DNA of 64,000 bases from Reticulitermes speratus (GCA_021186555.1 JAJKFL010000014.1:39302053-39366052); one strand, 5' to 3'; numbered from the stretch's first letter, positions 26,101 to 36,895 are shown. Notes: generated by a model not told the origin, from the letters alone. Translations and numbers: made by a program.

Positions 26101-29100
26101 TGACTTCTCAGGAGGGTCATACTTCTCCAGTGCAGGCAGGATCTTGATTGGAAGGCCTGTGCCCTCACTGGCCCCTGCCATGTACTCCACTCCTCCCAAC
26201 TTCCATTCTCCAGCTGCATTGACGAACACAGATGACAGGCACACACTGTTATGTCGCAGGTTGCCATCATTGTTCAGGAAGCTGAGAGCCCGCTACAAAC
26301 AATAAGTTTAGTGACATTCACGTAAAGTGGAAATTATATGAACACAAGCATTCCTTCTGGCCTCGATCTACATCACTCCTAAAAATGGCAGACAGACAAA
26401 ATGATGTGACTACTTACAGTGATCTGGAATATACCCCACGCAATATACAATTCCCGTTGGTGTCCTTCCTTAGACAACTTCCTTAAGTGGGTTTCCAGAG
26501 GCTCTACATACTCTGTTGCCAAGTATAAGACTTTTTCAGACTGAAAGTACACAAAAGAAATATGAAGAAATGTAAACACAAAATTATACATTACATCACA
26601 GCAAACTTGGCTAATTTCTTACTTCTAAGCTGTCTAGATATGTGAGAATGCTTGGATGTCGCAGCGTCTTCAACCTCTTGATGGCAGTTTTCGCAACATC
26701 AAATTGTGTTTCACTGCCACTCTTTATATCAAAAACAAACACAGACACTTCTTCTCCAGTTCCCTACAACAAAAGAAAATTAACCCTTACATCTGAACAG
26801 GAAACCACTGTCCCAGCAATTTAAATACCCTCACGGCTGAATGGGAAAACACTGTCCCGCAACGCCATGTCGTTTTTTAAGTTTTCTGCCTCTATAATTA
26901 CACGTCTCTTTTCCACAATATTTGTCTAAAAGGCTTGTACAGGCATGAAACATTGTGTGAAATTTAATTCTCGTTAAAATTATCACTAATGAGGTTTAAT
27001 TTTTCCTACTAATATCCTTAACATTTTTCCAGCAGTCACGAATTATTTACATACATCTCCAGGCAGTGGTTCCTCATACTGGCGAAGTGAAGCAAATACA
27101 CACACATAAAGGACCTTCCGACAAGTCTCTCTTCCTTCATACAGCCCCTTCTGTAAAATCCACAACCCCTTCAACCCCATTATTTCATCATGAAGACGCT
27201 ACTGAAAAATATCATTTCAGTAATTACAACAGTTATATTTACTTACATTTGTGTGTTCTGCTTTTCAATTTTAGTGTCAGTTGCTCCTCAGAAATTAAGT
27301 TTTGTATGATATATCTTGAAGCATGGGGTAGAACACAACCCTATGTTGCATTCTTGACACTTGACTTTCATTTTTTTTTTTTGTTTTTGGCGGAACACAC
27401 ACGTCTTTCAAATTCTCTTACACTGCATAAGCCAGTGTCTGATTTCTCTGATGGTGATTCAAGCGTCTGCACTGCAAGGCTTACCGCATATTATTGCTAG
27501 GACAGGCAGTGGACTGAACTGTTGAATTGAAGACAGACATATGCGTGAGCCTAAAATTCAAACTAGTCATGAAGAAATCCTTACAGCAGAATGAAGGACA
27601 TTTGCCTCTGGTCCCATATTGCACTAACCAGAGCAATGAACGTCTGTATGCATTCCTTTCTCCTCCCACTGATTGCATATGAACTCAGCACCCAGATAAG
27701 CTAGCACTACCACGAAAACTAAACACATTTTAAGACTGCAACCTAAACAGTGTCTCAGGAAATATGATGACATATACAGTCAGCTCCAAATTTTATAGCA
27801 CAGTGTCTCCACTTACAGCAAGAGATATTTGTAAAGAATAAATCTACAAAATGAAGCTTAAAGTGAAAAAATAAACAAAATAGAAAATGACATTCAACTA
27901 AGCTGCGTAAAAATAGGTGGATTTTCTTGAAACTTGCGTAACAGGTAGATGGATTCATTCTTAAGCGTGTACTTTTTATTTGAAGTTTTTATCTTTAAAA
28001 ACGTGTCTAATACAACAGATAATATCAGCACGCGTGAAAACGGGCATTTAAAGCGAAAAGAACCCCAGCCGTCAGCGGCCACTTTGGCATTTAAATCTCC
28101 CGTACTTTAAAGTTAAATATTCACCTTCAAAGAATAACTCTGTGCAATATAAAATTTTTATAAATTTTAATTACAGCTCATGTGGTTGTTAAATCCTCTT
28201 GCTGAAGGTATTTTAGTTACAGCAATACTTGCATATATGCTCAAAATACATTCTTCTGCAGTATTATTTGCTTTTCTTGTTGGTTCATAAAATCAACCAG
28301 CACTGATACACAAAACTATTCTTGACAATCAGCTGTGCAATGGCTGGGTCAAAGTTAATTTTGAAGCCTGTTTTGTCTCTGTGAACAGGGTCAATGTGGT
28401 GCAACATTACCAGTAAGTGACACAAACACACGTACATGTGCACATGCACGCACACACACCCAACTGTGTGTATATACATATATATACTCATATAATCATA
28501 TACATAGTGTTTCAGGAGGAATCTGCCATACTTCAGGAGCATGTTTCTTAAGTTTATTTACACCAATATAACCAACCATGCATATATATGAAGCTGAATG
28601 GTTATGGAGATAATAACAAGAGCGGAGTGTGGTCTTCTTGCAGTTCCAATGGTTATGGATATAATGACAAAAGCGAAGTGTGGTCTTCTTGCAGTTCCAA
28701 GTACTGTACCTGTTTACACGATGTGTTACCCATACACTCTAAGAGGTCCCTCCTTGAGCCAACAGCCTAGCCAAACCAAGCCATGCATAGACCAGTTCAT
28801 GCTAGGTCTTCATATTCAACATCTGTCACTGTTACAGTTAATTGTGACATGTCGTAACAATGCAGTGAATATTGTCACACGCTCATCACATATGGACTTT
28901 GCAATGGCAATGCATGCACTGCTGCAGGACAACATGAAAGGTGTTTTCCCAACTGAAGGATTCTCTCTAAGGACATATTTTCACATATCCACCAGACAAT
29001 GAGTGAAACTGGTTCTCTTCCAGGTGTTCCTTTGCAGTCTGAAAGGGAAGTAGTAGACGCTGATTTCAATTCCCAACCCTCATGAGTGTATGAATTTAGT

Positions 29101-32100
29101 TTATCAAGAATCGTATGAGTTCATATGAGGTCACAGAGTCATACAGTTGGTGAACATGCTTGCAGTGTATTCATGTTACTGTTTACATAACCAATTTATG
29201 CACGCAAGTTGGAAGCATCTCCCTTGGACACTGGAGGGATCTGACATGGTTGTGTGATGTCGCATGTGGCTACCAAATTGACACTGCTACAGCATTGAGT
29301 GAAAAGTTACCATTAAACACTGAAGCTGTCATTTCTGAATTCTAAATTCTGGATTAGTGTCTTGGCTTCACCATGAAGAGAAGGAATAAGATAATGGCAC
29401 CCCCGAACATGGAAAACTGAATATTGTGAAATAATTAATGTTTCAAATGTGCCCCTGAAATAAAGCCAGTCACACACACTGCCATCAAGCGTGGCTAATG
29501 AAATTACTGGGAATGATCAGTGCTGCCAACACTGTGTCCACTTGAATTGATTGAACTGTCTGGACCTTGGTGGACTAAGAACAGGGTGTAATAAATCATT
29601 GAATTTAGTACTTTTGTTACATTTTGCTGTGTTGCTTGCATACAAACTTAAATATAAATCAATATTCCTCTTAGCACAGCTTTTATTTACACCCTTTATA
29701 GCAAGGTGTATAATAACTGACATACAATAGCTGACTATATGTTTTGGATTATCAAAGCCATTGTCAAGACAGATAACAGACTAATGAATATGGATATTTT
29801 AAACATAAGGCCACTGCAATGACCTTGACCTGTATTTACTTGAGGCTATATACTTCCTCAATGCCAACTTTGTCAGTTATTACAACCATGACATTACTTG
29901 TAAAAAGCTGTGCATACTAGTATAATGAGTTTATAAAATTGTTCAAATCCATTTGTTAAAATTACTCCACCATTGATAGTTTGACAAACGTTCTAGAGCA
30001 AATGTACCAAAATACACAGTCTCACTGCCAAAGCCATCCAGTATAGAATCACTTGGTTACTCTGTTGCTGTTTACATTTTGGCAACAGATCTGGACATTT
30101 AAATTTTAGCGCATCCTTTATGTAGAATGTAATATTAGATAACATTATGAAATACACAGCATTTTGTGGAGAAAAAAACGGAGACTGTGCAGGAAGTCTC
30201 AAAAAAATTCAGTAAGTATATTTGTTGCCACAGCATTACATTCATAACATCCATATTAATGATAATTACTGTCTGGTGGTACGTCTTGCCAATGGCCTTA
30301 ATACCCCAAAACATGCAGTCAATTATCACAAAGAATGAGGTAACTTAAGTATGAGAAATGTATTTTTATTAATGTATGTGGACTCTCTGAATATACTCAA
30401 GAGTCTACAGTGCGTGCACATTGACTTTTGGCTCACTGTATGTGTCACTTATTGCATCATCTGGTACAAACGGAGTAAACAGAAGCTGTGTTGACAGGAA
30501 TACTGATTTGTACCCATTTTTGTACCCTATATTAAGCTTCAACATAAAAATACAAATCTTGATCTGTTTCAAGTTTTGTCCAAATGTCTGACAATTTATC
30601 ATACCTAACACTGAATTCATGAACCTCATGTTCATATGCCTCAAGAATTTTTGCAGTCTCATTAATGCTACCTTGATCAAAGCACATTTTTTTAATAATA
30701 AAGCTCGTCCATCAGAATCCATTGTTAGAATGGGAAAGAGCTGTGAAGTAGTGGAGCTGGAATTCCTCGTTGTATGCAACATCAGTGGCTGGGTCGTGGT
30801 GCTGGTTGAACGTGAGCATTTTACGACATGTTACCTATTAATGAACAATAATCTTCTCTGCATCAACAACTTTTACAAGACATACTTCAACATACTGCAT
30901 CAACATGTGGTGTTTCAAATCACAATGTTTTTTAATTAACACTTTAACAACTGGGTTTGTGTGTTTTAAGTGTTAAATGTGTTCCCCCCCTGAAGATGGT
31001 GTACTAGTGCACCGAAACATGTCAGGGTTTATGTAAAGTGATTGCATATTGTGTTTTAACATTGTGTACAAGTTGGTGTTAATACATATTGCTGTAACAG
31101 AGATGCACATTTGTGGGCTTCTGTATTTTGTTCTAAATTTTCTGTATTTATTTTCATAGTATAGCACACCATCTCCCTTAGACACGTGTCATGCACTGGA
31201 AGTAAGCTTAGAGCTTTAAAATGCTCCCTACAGGAAGTGTATCTCCTACATTATTAATAGTCGTGTAACTCTCTTCTGCAATCCAAAAATACTTTCGCTT
31301 TCAGAATCATCACCCCAAAGAAGTAACCCATACCTCAAGTGGCAATGAAAATGAGCAAAATAAATACTGCATATAGTATATGGACTCATTACATCCTTAA
31401 GATATTGTATTACATAATAACTTCCACTGTGTTTTGAACTTACATATTTTATATGTACATCCCGTCTCATATTTTCATCCATCGCAGAATTCTGTGTCTG
31501 GTTTATAGGTAATGTCCATACCGTCAAATTTAATTTGTTGTTTCAGTGGAATTTTCTTTTGCTAAGTATGGAAAGATGCTGCCACTATCTTCTCAATATT
31601 TATCATTTCACTGTGCTTGCACATTACATCTCTGTCAATATACATTTGGGATATAATCTGTTATACATTTTCATCAATCCACTCTTACAGGTCTATTGAC
31701 ATTCACATAATTTGAGGAATACACTAGACATCTTAGTAGGTACTGGGAGGGAAGATGTTACGTAGACTGGTATGCCAGGTATGTGGTGACTCCATCTGGA
31801 CACCAATACATGTACAGCAGTGGACTGAGGAAAACGTTAATTATTTCACAAATAAACATTAAGACAATGAAATAATGTGTAACCTATAAGTGAAATACAG
31901 TAACCTGGACTGGGCAAGAAAGTGACTAGTGTGTACAAAAACGTTGGTGAAAAGAATAGAACAATAGTGAAACATGTCCAATTAGACCACACAAGAAGAA
32001 AATTGTGGTACTAATAGGAATATTAAAGGGAATTCAGGAAATCAAAATACAACACACGTAATGTTAAGAAAATGGGATATACTGGGTCCTTAGTTTATCT

Positions 32101-33106
32101 GGTGCATACCATTGGTCACTTCCTGTCAGCTATCTTACCACACAGAACTTGGCTGACTCAGTGAGCTACCAAATGCTCATGCTACTGTCAGTTAGTCATC
32201 AGTCACTTAATGGAAAAATAGACCCCACACTCATTCTGGTTAGCAAAGAAGCTTGGTTTCATCTCAGTTCATACAACCTTTCTCTTTCTTTCTTTCTCAG
32301 TCCTACCTCTTCTACCTACACAACGTAGGTTTATGGGGTTATTGTTGCACTTGATCAAACAAAATGACATACACACTTGGCAAAACTCCTCTGAACAAGG
32401 GATTGGTCCATCACACAGACCTCTACATGACAACACACACAACTGACAAACAGTCATGCCCCTGGCAGGATTCGAACCCACAATCCCAGCACGCCAGCGG
32501 CTGCAGAACTACACCTTAAACCGCGCGGACACCTCAGTGGATGTATGATTTTACTAATTTACCGTTTACACCTACTTGTTTGGCAAGTACTTATTTACAT
32601 AATTTATACCTGTATCACATTATTTTATATTACTTATATTACTAAAAAAGTTGCTTTTAACACCTGTAATACTGGAATGGTTTTCATGTACCTTTAGATA
32701 ATGACACTGAAAATGCCTAGTTAAGCCCATACGAGGACGTCAGAAATTCGTTAATGTGCAACACGCAAAATGAGGGCTACAACTGGTAACTGTGTAATTG
32801 TGTACACTAACTGAAGCAACATGGCATGGAATGATGGACGAGGCCACACACATATTAATTCCTCGGAGCGTTTCAACGAATAGGTGCGTCGTGAACATTT
32901 GCGCTGTGCTGATCGCGTTTAATATCTGACGTTTATTACTAATTCAGCAGCCAGCAATAAAACCAGTATGTATGTCAAAATATAAATTCTACCTTCTTCT
33001 TTGCTTTGTGCAGACGCCAAATACTCTTATCTTCTAGACCTCCTACTGACTCCCCAATATCGTAGGGGAAGTCCTTCGACGGATCACGTGAAAAAAAAGA
33101 CCACAT
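5278..33106 (-). CDS. SCYL1: SCYL1: N-terminal kinase-like protein (pseudokinase with HEAT repeats), complete, 17 coding exons
   Basis: Coding exons in transcript order (plus coordinates): 33106-32993, 26763-26623, 26540-26418, 26292-26069, 22793-22703, 22556-22242, 22032-21909, 20272-20175, 20100-20008, 19933-19798, 18903-18712, 18100-17936, 13710-13568, 11728-11609, 6239-6105, 5535-5490, 5408-5278. They total 2391 bp (796 aa plus stop), every junction is GT-AG and all phases agree. The family (human SCYL1 about 808 aa, Drosophila yata) is a Golgi/ERGIC scaffold binding COPI. Residues 1-38 (MWSFFSRDP start) match the family N-terminus. The kinase-like domain spans about 15-300; the catalytic-loop position reads NLRHNSV (137-143) and the DFG position reads WKLGG (156-160), so it is a pseudokinase. 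HEAT repeats span about 330-570. The conserved [10 protein letters not shown] is in exon 11 and WAGWAV in exon 12. Tryptophan/acidic motifs lie in exons 13-16, and a basic coiled coil ends in KLGTKKV. The exon 8 acceptor at 20272 was chosen over one at 20261 because only it keeps phase. A possible polyadenylation signal is at complement 4007-4012. Confidence 0.95.
6332..7510. repeat. 50-bp minisatellite, 23 full units, in SCYL1 intron 14
   Basis: Exactly 23 contiguous 50-bp units run from 6351 to 7500, with partial units at both ends. The unit starts ACTAAGCACAGTGCTGGCAC and ends AAAATAATGT. Variants differ at a few fixed sites: ACTAAGCACA, AGTAAGCAGA or ACCAAGCACA at the start, and CACTCACAC, CACTCACAT, CAGTCACAT or TAGTCACAT later. 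Six-unit blocks 6451-6750 and 6751-7050 have the same variant order except in the fourth unit, so a 300-bp higher-order duplication occurred. The array ends about 95 bp before the SCYL1 exon 15 acceptor. Confidence 0.98.
7597..10610 (-). mobile_element. Degenerate non-LTR retrotransposon (LINE, jockey-like), minus strand
   Basis: The minus strand carries reverse-transcriptase pieces in order. An endonuclease/linker-type region lies near 10600-10420 and 10254-10050. The RT core at 9587-9051 has [17 protein letters not shown] and the active-site relic SFADG (normally FADD). The C-terminal part is at 8918-8553, with [11 protein letters not shown]. Stops and frameshifts break the frame, so it is dead. 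The 3' end probably lies near 7597, where a TTGAATTGAATT-type tail reads on the minus strand. A pogo-like element at 10611-11336 interrupts it; the bases after 11336 probably continue the LINE towards 11590, just short of SCYL1 exon 14. Confidence 0.75.
7839..8420. repeat. Near-perfect ~580-bp palindrome with ~260-bp arms
   Basis: The arms are about 7839-8098 and 8163-8420, with near-perfect complementarity; the same 22-residue peptide would be read from both strands. The ~65-bp centre is TG/TA microsatellite. The palindrome sits in the inferred 3'UTR of the LINE, in SCYL1 intron 14. Confidence 0.95.
10611..11336 (+). mobile_element. Internally deleted pogo-like DNA transposon with perfect 27-bp TIRs
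   Basis: Terminal inverted repeats at 10611-10637 and 11310-11336 match over all 27 bases (start ACCGTATATTCTCGAATC). Subterminal copies of a CGAATCTAATACGCA-type motif follow at both ends, a likely transposase-binding array. Inside, an ATG at 10930 opens a psq/CENP-B-like helix-turn-helix ([20 protein letters not shown], then WRKHKAAI and KFTGP). The DDE catalytic part is missing and replaced by AT-rich DNA, so the copy is non-autonomous. The right flank is TA and the left is CA, fitting a mutated TA target duplication. It interrupts the LINE. Confidence 0.85.
12235..13200 (+). mobile_element. LINE 5' part: endonuclease domain fragment, split by a SINE
   Basis: Plus-strand pieces match the endonuclease/exonuclease/phosphatase domain of an RTE-like LINE: a TRHVER start block near 12280, then after the [34 protein letters not shown] with the catalytic DFN, and [16 protein letters not shown]. 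The frame is broken by stops and by the SINE at 12526-12824. It lies in SCYL1 intron 13. It looks like the same family as the RT fragment at 22985-24425. Confidence 0.75.
12526..12824 (-). mobile_element. tRNA-derived SINE inserted in a LINE, 11-bp target-site duplication
   Basis: Exact 11-bp duplications TGTTAGTGATA flank it at 12515-12525 and 12825-12835. On the minus strand the head has a tRNA-like part with a B-box-like GGGGATCAAATT, and the tail ends in a T/A-rich tract. The body matches the opposite-strand copy at 37120-37367. Confidence 0.85.
13922..14975. mobile_element. Probable degenerate pogo-like DNA element
   Basis: The ends carry imperfect inverted repeats around GAATGCAAG (near 13935-13944 on plus, 14945-14955 on minus), each followed inward by a GTCGTCTTA/GTTGTCTTC-like block. 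An acidic tail-like reading near 14690-14786 ([17 protein letters not shown]) would suit the C-terminus of a jerky/pogo transposase. No DDE motifs are seen. The boundaries are approximate. Confidence 0.4.
15720..17013 (-). mobile_element. mariner transposon, full length but frameshifted
   Basis: Imperfect ~27-bp inverted ends (GGTCGTTCACATTTAAGCGAG on plus at the left; its counterpart at 16990-17009) are bounded by TA on both sides (15718-15719 and 17014-17015). The length of 1294 bp is typical for mariner. Minus-strand coding pieces include an N-terminal helix-turn-helix ([15 protein letters not shown]), VTCDET with the first catalytic Asp, [10 protein letters not shown] with the second, and [14 protein letters not shown] with the third. 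Several frameshifts near 16300-16060 make it inactive. It lies in SCYL1 intron 12. Confidence 0.85.
18198..18220. repeat. Short (AACAT)n microsatellite
   Basis: About four tandem AACAT units in SCYL1 intron 11. Confidence 0.7.
20534..20627. repeat. Imperfect hairpin, part of a dispersed repeat
   Basis: GAGATCTATGCTCTTCTGGGA near 20536 pairs with the complement of TCCCAGAAGAACACAGATCTC near 20606, with two or three mismatches across 23 bp. It lies in SCYL1 intron 7. Confidence 0.65.
22985..24425 (+). mobile_element. RTE-like LINE, reverse-transcriptase to 3' end, inactive
   Basis: Plus-strand fragments appear in family order: [11 protein letters not shown]-like, [26 protein letters not shown] with the RT active site near 23560, [35 protein letters not shown] and NAGNFLTS near the end. 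Many stops and frameshifts are present. The 3' end has a GTTAGTTAGTTAGTT tail near 24420-24445. It lies in SCYL1 intron 4. A related 3' fragment is at 59635-59915. Confidence 0.85.
27775..28115. repeat. Dispersed repeat, copy 2
   Basis: Related to 2935-3270 in the same orientation; see that entry. It lies in SCYL1 intron 1. Confidence 0.75.
28598..28699. repeat. 51-bp tandem duplication
   Basis: Two adjacent 51-bp units start with ATGGTTATGG and share GTGTGGTCTTCTTGCAGTTC, with a few substitutions. Confidence 0.9.
30986..31027 (+). ncRNA. Hammerhead-like ribozyme motif (candidate)
   Basis: The CTGAAGA core (30990-30996, CUGANGA consensus) is followed by a GGTG/CACC stem, then GAAA (31014-31017), a palindromic ACATGT, the cleavage-type GTC and AGGG, which can pair with the preceding C run. 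One unpaired T sits between the core and stem II. A similar arrangement occurs at 43967-44011. Confidence 0.35.
31245..31365 (-). mobile_element. LINE reverse-transcriptase C-terminal fragment
   Basis: Minus-strand peptide [19 protein letters not shown] then [11 protein letters not shown] matches the conserved YGxxxWG...LQKRxxR region of jockey-type RTs. Only a short relic in SCYL1 intron 1. Confidence 0.6.
32278..32530 (-). mobile_element. tRNA-derived SINE, second family
   Basis: On the minus strand the head reads CCGCGCGGTTTAAGGTGTAG, followed by a GTGGGTTCGAATCCTGCC B box about 50 bp on. The tail ends in a GAAA-type repeat (TTTC repeats at 32278-32300 on plus). It differs from the 12526/37120 family. 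Confidence 0.75.
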
Positions 33107-35690
33107 CACAACTCACACTGCATTATTCCTTCCTTAACACAGGTTAAAGGAAAAACGACTTGAATTTTAAACACACGACAACATACACAGACCACACATG
33201 CAACATACGTCTAACATTTGTACGGATTATCACTTGTCACGGAAATTGTCAGACTTGGGCTCGTCTGTCAGCTACACAGATTGGTCAGCTATGGCATTAG
33301 CACGTGTGCTGTGTGTGTGTGAAAAAGAGAACGATGTTGGTACTGAGTACAAAAAAAATTGTAAAGCTCAAGGCTGGGATTGTCACGTCAAAATCATGAG
33401 TGGAGGTATTAATCTGTGATCATTTGATCCATGAATGTTGAACTGAGCGAGGAGCTGAACTACGCCAGTATGACGTTAGTAACTGCAGCTTAAATACTTT
33501 ATCACGACTGTCAACAATGCCTCGTTTCTATTAATTTGATATTCGTGGAACATTTAAGAGTGGCATTCAGATCTTTTGGGATATTCTACAGTAGGATTTA
33601 TCTTCCTAAGCACTGCTATGAGAACTTCGAATCACAGATTGGGAACTCCATGCGAACGTAAAGCGACATGTGCGGTACGTACGACAGTTACTTGTAGCCG
33701 GCATGGCTCACTAGCCGTCAGTAACGCATGCTCCTGGTGGTAACTTATGGACCTATGTAGCATGACATCGGTAAAGCAGCCTCCTGCCTTATCATACCCT
33801 CTCTCTCTCTCCCCCAAACCCAAAAAAAAACAGACTTCAAACAAGTTCATATGGCACTAAAAAGATTGCAAACTTCGAAATTATTATAAACCAAGTAAGT
33901 ACACTTACTCGGCATTATACCCAATTCTTTCACATTATATTTTCTCCGAAATATTTCTCCTCAAATTACACATTATCAATTAATGTGTAAAGTAATATGG
34001 TTTACTTATTATTTTTTTTAATATTACACATCCCCGTTGGCAGGTACATGCAAAAGGATATTTTATTCTTGTCAGTAGTACAGTCACAACCAACACATAC
34101 ACTTGTGACAGGTAATCAGGTTACCGATTTGAGCTCAAAGAGCCATCATCTGGCCTGTTGATGGCTCTTTAAGCTTAAACCGGTAGCCTGATTACCTGTC
34201 CCAAGTGTATGAGTTGGTTGCGACTGTACTACTGATAAGAGTAAAATATACTTTTGGTATATTTATTGCCTAATGCGTGCTTTCAGTTGGTTTGTAATAG
34301 GGATACAATGCATGGAAAATGCCGATTATTAAGATTCAAAATTATAATCATCCAGGTTATGAGACCGTGTAATCTGATTGGTGAGTACCATGCTTTCGGT
34401 CAGAACATGCTGCCTCCATCTTCCAACTGCATGTGAAGACAGACCCAGAATGCTCCACAAAAACATTCATAACCATGTACCGGACTACACGGTGTCCTAA
34501 CCCAGACTGCAATATGAATCCTCACCACTGTGAGCACCTCAAATCCTGTACCAACAAACATAAAGAACAAGTGAAGGGTGAATGGAAATGTGACATTGGG
34601 AAAACTGATTTACAGGAAGTGCAGTATGTTTTTTAAAGACACTGTATTTAATACCACATTCTGTTTCCACCAACTGTATACACTTTTCTCACAGTTTCCA
34701 TCTGGAACAAACAGAGGAAATGAGATCTGGAACACTTCCTGGTTACAGACATTATCAGTATAAATACACATGTTAGGGTCAGAACCACACACGGTGAATT
34801 CCAAAGTTACATTAAAATGACATCACAAGCACAATCATACACTCAAAACTACTCACAATGTTAAACGTTCTTGAAGTATAAACAATTGCCTCCATTATAC
34901 ACAATTGTCACCAAATATATGTGCCACAACTATGATTACATAAATAAAAAACTACATTCATAATGGTAAAATTTTCTTCACAGTACACACAACACTAATA
35001 CACTAAATTTGTAGCACTTCCCAGTGTTACACAACAATCAACACACAAAACAACACAAAATGTGATATAAAATACAAGTTCAAAAAGCAGAGTACATGAA
35101 CATAAAACAGAATATGTGATATTGTACAGATCATGAAGAATGTTAATTGAGGTTCTGTATGTCACAATTATAAAGGTAAATGACAATATAAAATGAAGTT
35201 GAATTATTTCACACACCCCATAGTACACTAATCCAATTTGTCTCATCCTTGCAGTTTCTACATTCATTGCTCAGGAAAGTTCAACTTTACCTTATCAACA
35301 GCATTTCTCCAGTTACAAGTGCTTACTTGTACAGCTAAGTTGGCAATCAAAAACCTTAGCACAGTCAGGAGAGCATGTGACACCACTGAAGCTGCCAATT
35401 TCCTTGACAAACACAACTGCTGGCACACATCTGCTTTCCACTTTACCTGCAATTAATGTTAGAATGATATAAATTCCCTTCACAACTGAGTATGATATGA
35501 AAGAAAACAATACAAAACAAACCACTGAAACATATAATACCATTGCTGATAATATTACGTGTGATTTGCCTTCACAGCACAATGGCCCTTACCTACTGTG
35601 ACCAGAATGCTGATAACTACTTATAACTTGCTCAGTGAAGCTCACTTTCATCATAATCTGTCAACCAGGGTTCAAGTGTCTGTGCATCAC
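33107..35690. other. SCYL1 upstream region, no gene recognised
   Basis: The SCYL1 promoter should lie just above 33106. The tract contains a CT-repeat (about 33798-33815), the block GTTACTTGTAGCCGGC at 33687-33702, whose complement recurs at 58537 and (one mismatch) at 36826, and the hairpin at 34057-34251. No further coding region is supported. Confidence 0.45.
34057..34251. repeat. Fold-back hairpin element, ~93-bp arms
   Basis: Arms 34057-34147 and about 34160-34251 are complementary over their full length at roughly 85 percent by eye, with a ~12-bp loop. Shared blocks include CAGTAGTACAGTC, GACAGGTAATCAGG and AAAGAGCCATCA. It lies in intergenic DNA about 1 kb upstream of the SCYL1 start. 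Confidence 0.9.
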
Positions 35691-35694
35691 ATTG

Positions 35695-36895
35695 GGCAGC
35701 AGGTGATAAAGCACATTCTTTTGCCAATTTCATATAGCTTCAATATGTTCTCTCATTTAGCATTTGCTTGCTGTTTATTGTAATCTGACACCCAAGATTC
35801 AGTGCACTGCCAGGCATGACCAGTCCCTCTGCTCACAGCTGAGCCCTGTGTAAAATTGAAACCACAAAATACAGCAGTAAACCTGTCATTCATATTGTTA
35901 ATGTCCTATGTTTACATTTTCAATCCAAGGTGAACTCCACTGGCGATACATATTATTCAAAGTGTACAATGTGGGTCACAAGATATTGGTCAACTGTTGA
36001 TTATTTCTTCTGACTTCAACATAAGAGAGCTGAAGAAACCTTGAAGATGAGTGAATTTGAAAGTTACAACACAACTTCAAAATACACGATGTGAAAATTA
36101 ATGTATGCTCTGTGCAACATACACAGCTGATACAAGTTACTCTTATGTGATACATGTTCATTTCACAAGAGAATACTTTATGGACAATGAGATATTCTGT
36201 CACAATGTGAACATAAATAACCAAGGAGACATACAGTACTTTCTGTTGAGAATTCTTACAAAACCTGAAGAATTTCAAATGGTCATACACACTGCTTTTG
36301 TAAAACCCTTCGGCATAGCAGACCTTAATTCTAATGGCAATATTACCAAAGACAATAGGACCTTAGTAAATGAAATGATCACTACTGACCAACAATTATC
36401 TTCACACACTTGCCCCTTCAATCAGACTAATCATATAGCACATATCATCAATACCAAAACATTATTATTATTACTAAATACAACTTTCATACTTTTTCAA
36501 TAATGATAACGTCCTTTTACGTTGTTTTAACAATACACTAGAACCGCCTTAATATTTCAGACATGTAAATATCCCTGCACCAAAATCTTAAACGTACTCC
36601 AAACGAAATATGCTAATAATGAAAAAAAAGTGATCATCTTTCATCTTCGTCATAGGGTTGCACAATAAGCGTTAAGACTGCGGTGCGTCCGTAGCATCTG
36701 CTGCGGGGCTCTTCACCACCACCACCAAAAAAAAAAACCATATCCAGCTACCATCAAGTCACAGAACTTGCCGGCAAAAGTGTCTTACCCTGCCATCTAT
36801 GCGATGATACGCACAACCATTGAGTGCCGGCTACTAGTAACGCACGTAGCCGCCGCTTGTGTCGCCTCAAGACCTTGTTTCCAGGGTTTCGCTAA
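35695..36895. repeat. ~1.1-kb duplicated segment, copy 1
   Basis: Same orientation and order as 57495-58605: GCAGGTGATAAAGCACATTCT at the left, AGGTGAACTCCACTGGCGAT in the middle, and TGCCATCTAT...GCCGGCTAC...AGTAACG at the right. Both strands have open frames in the middle, but neither resembles a known protein. It could be an unclassified transposable element or a segmental duplication. Confidence 0.9.

Larger units (their letters stand above)
26764..32992 (-). other. SCYL1 intron 1 (6.2 kb), non-coding apart from repeats
   Basis: It holds the dispersed repeat at 27775-28115, a 51-bp tandem duplication at 28598-28699, a hammerhead-like motif near 30986, a LINE RT fragment near 31245 and a SINE at 32278-32530. 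Elsewhere I see only AT-rich sequence with no recognisable gene. Confidence 0.6.

Noticed and set aside
30405-30782. 125-aa minus-strand frame in SCYL1 intron 1
   Set aside because: No motif, no splice context and composition like the surrounding intron.
32465-32490. tRNA gene suggested by a B-box (GGTTCGAATCC on minus)
   Set aside because: No cloverleaf or acceptor stem; the surrounding sequence ends in a GAAA repeat, as in a tRNA-derived SINE.
36105-36503. 132-aa open frame shared with the copy at 57901-58167
   Set aside because: Open on both strands because the DNA is duplicated and AT-rich; peptide changes and indels break the downstream half in the second copy and no domain is visible.
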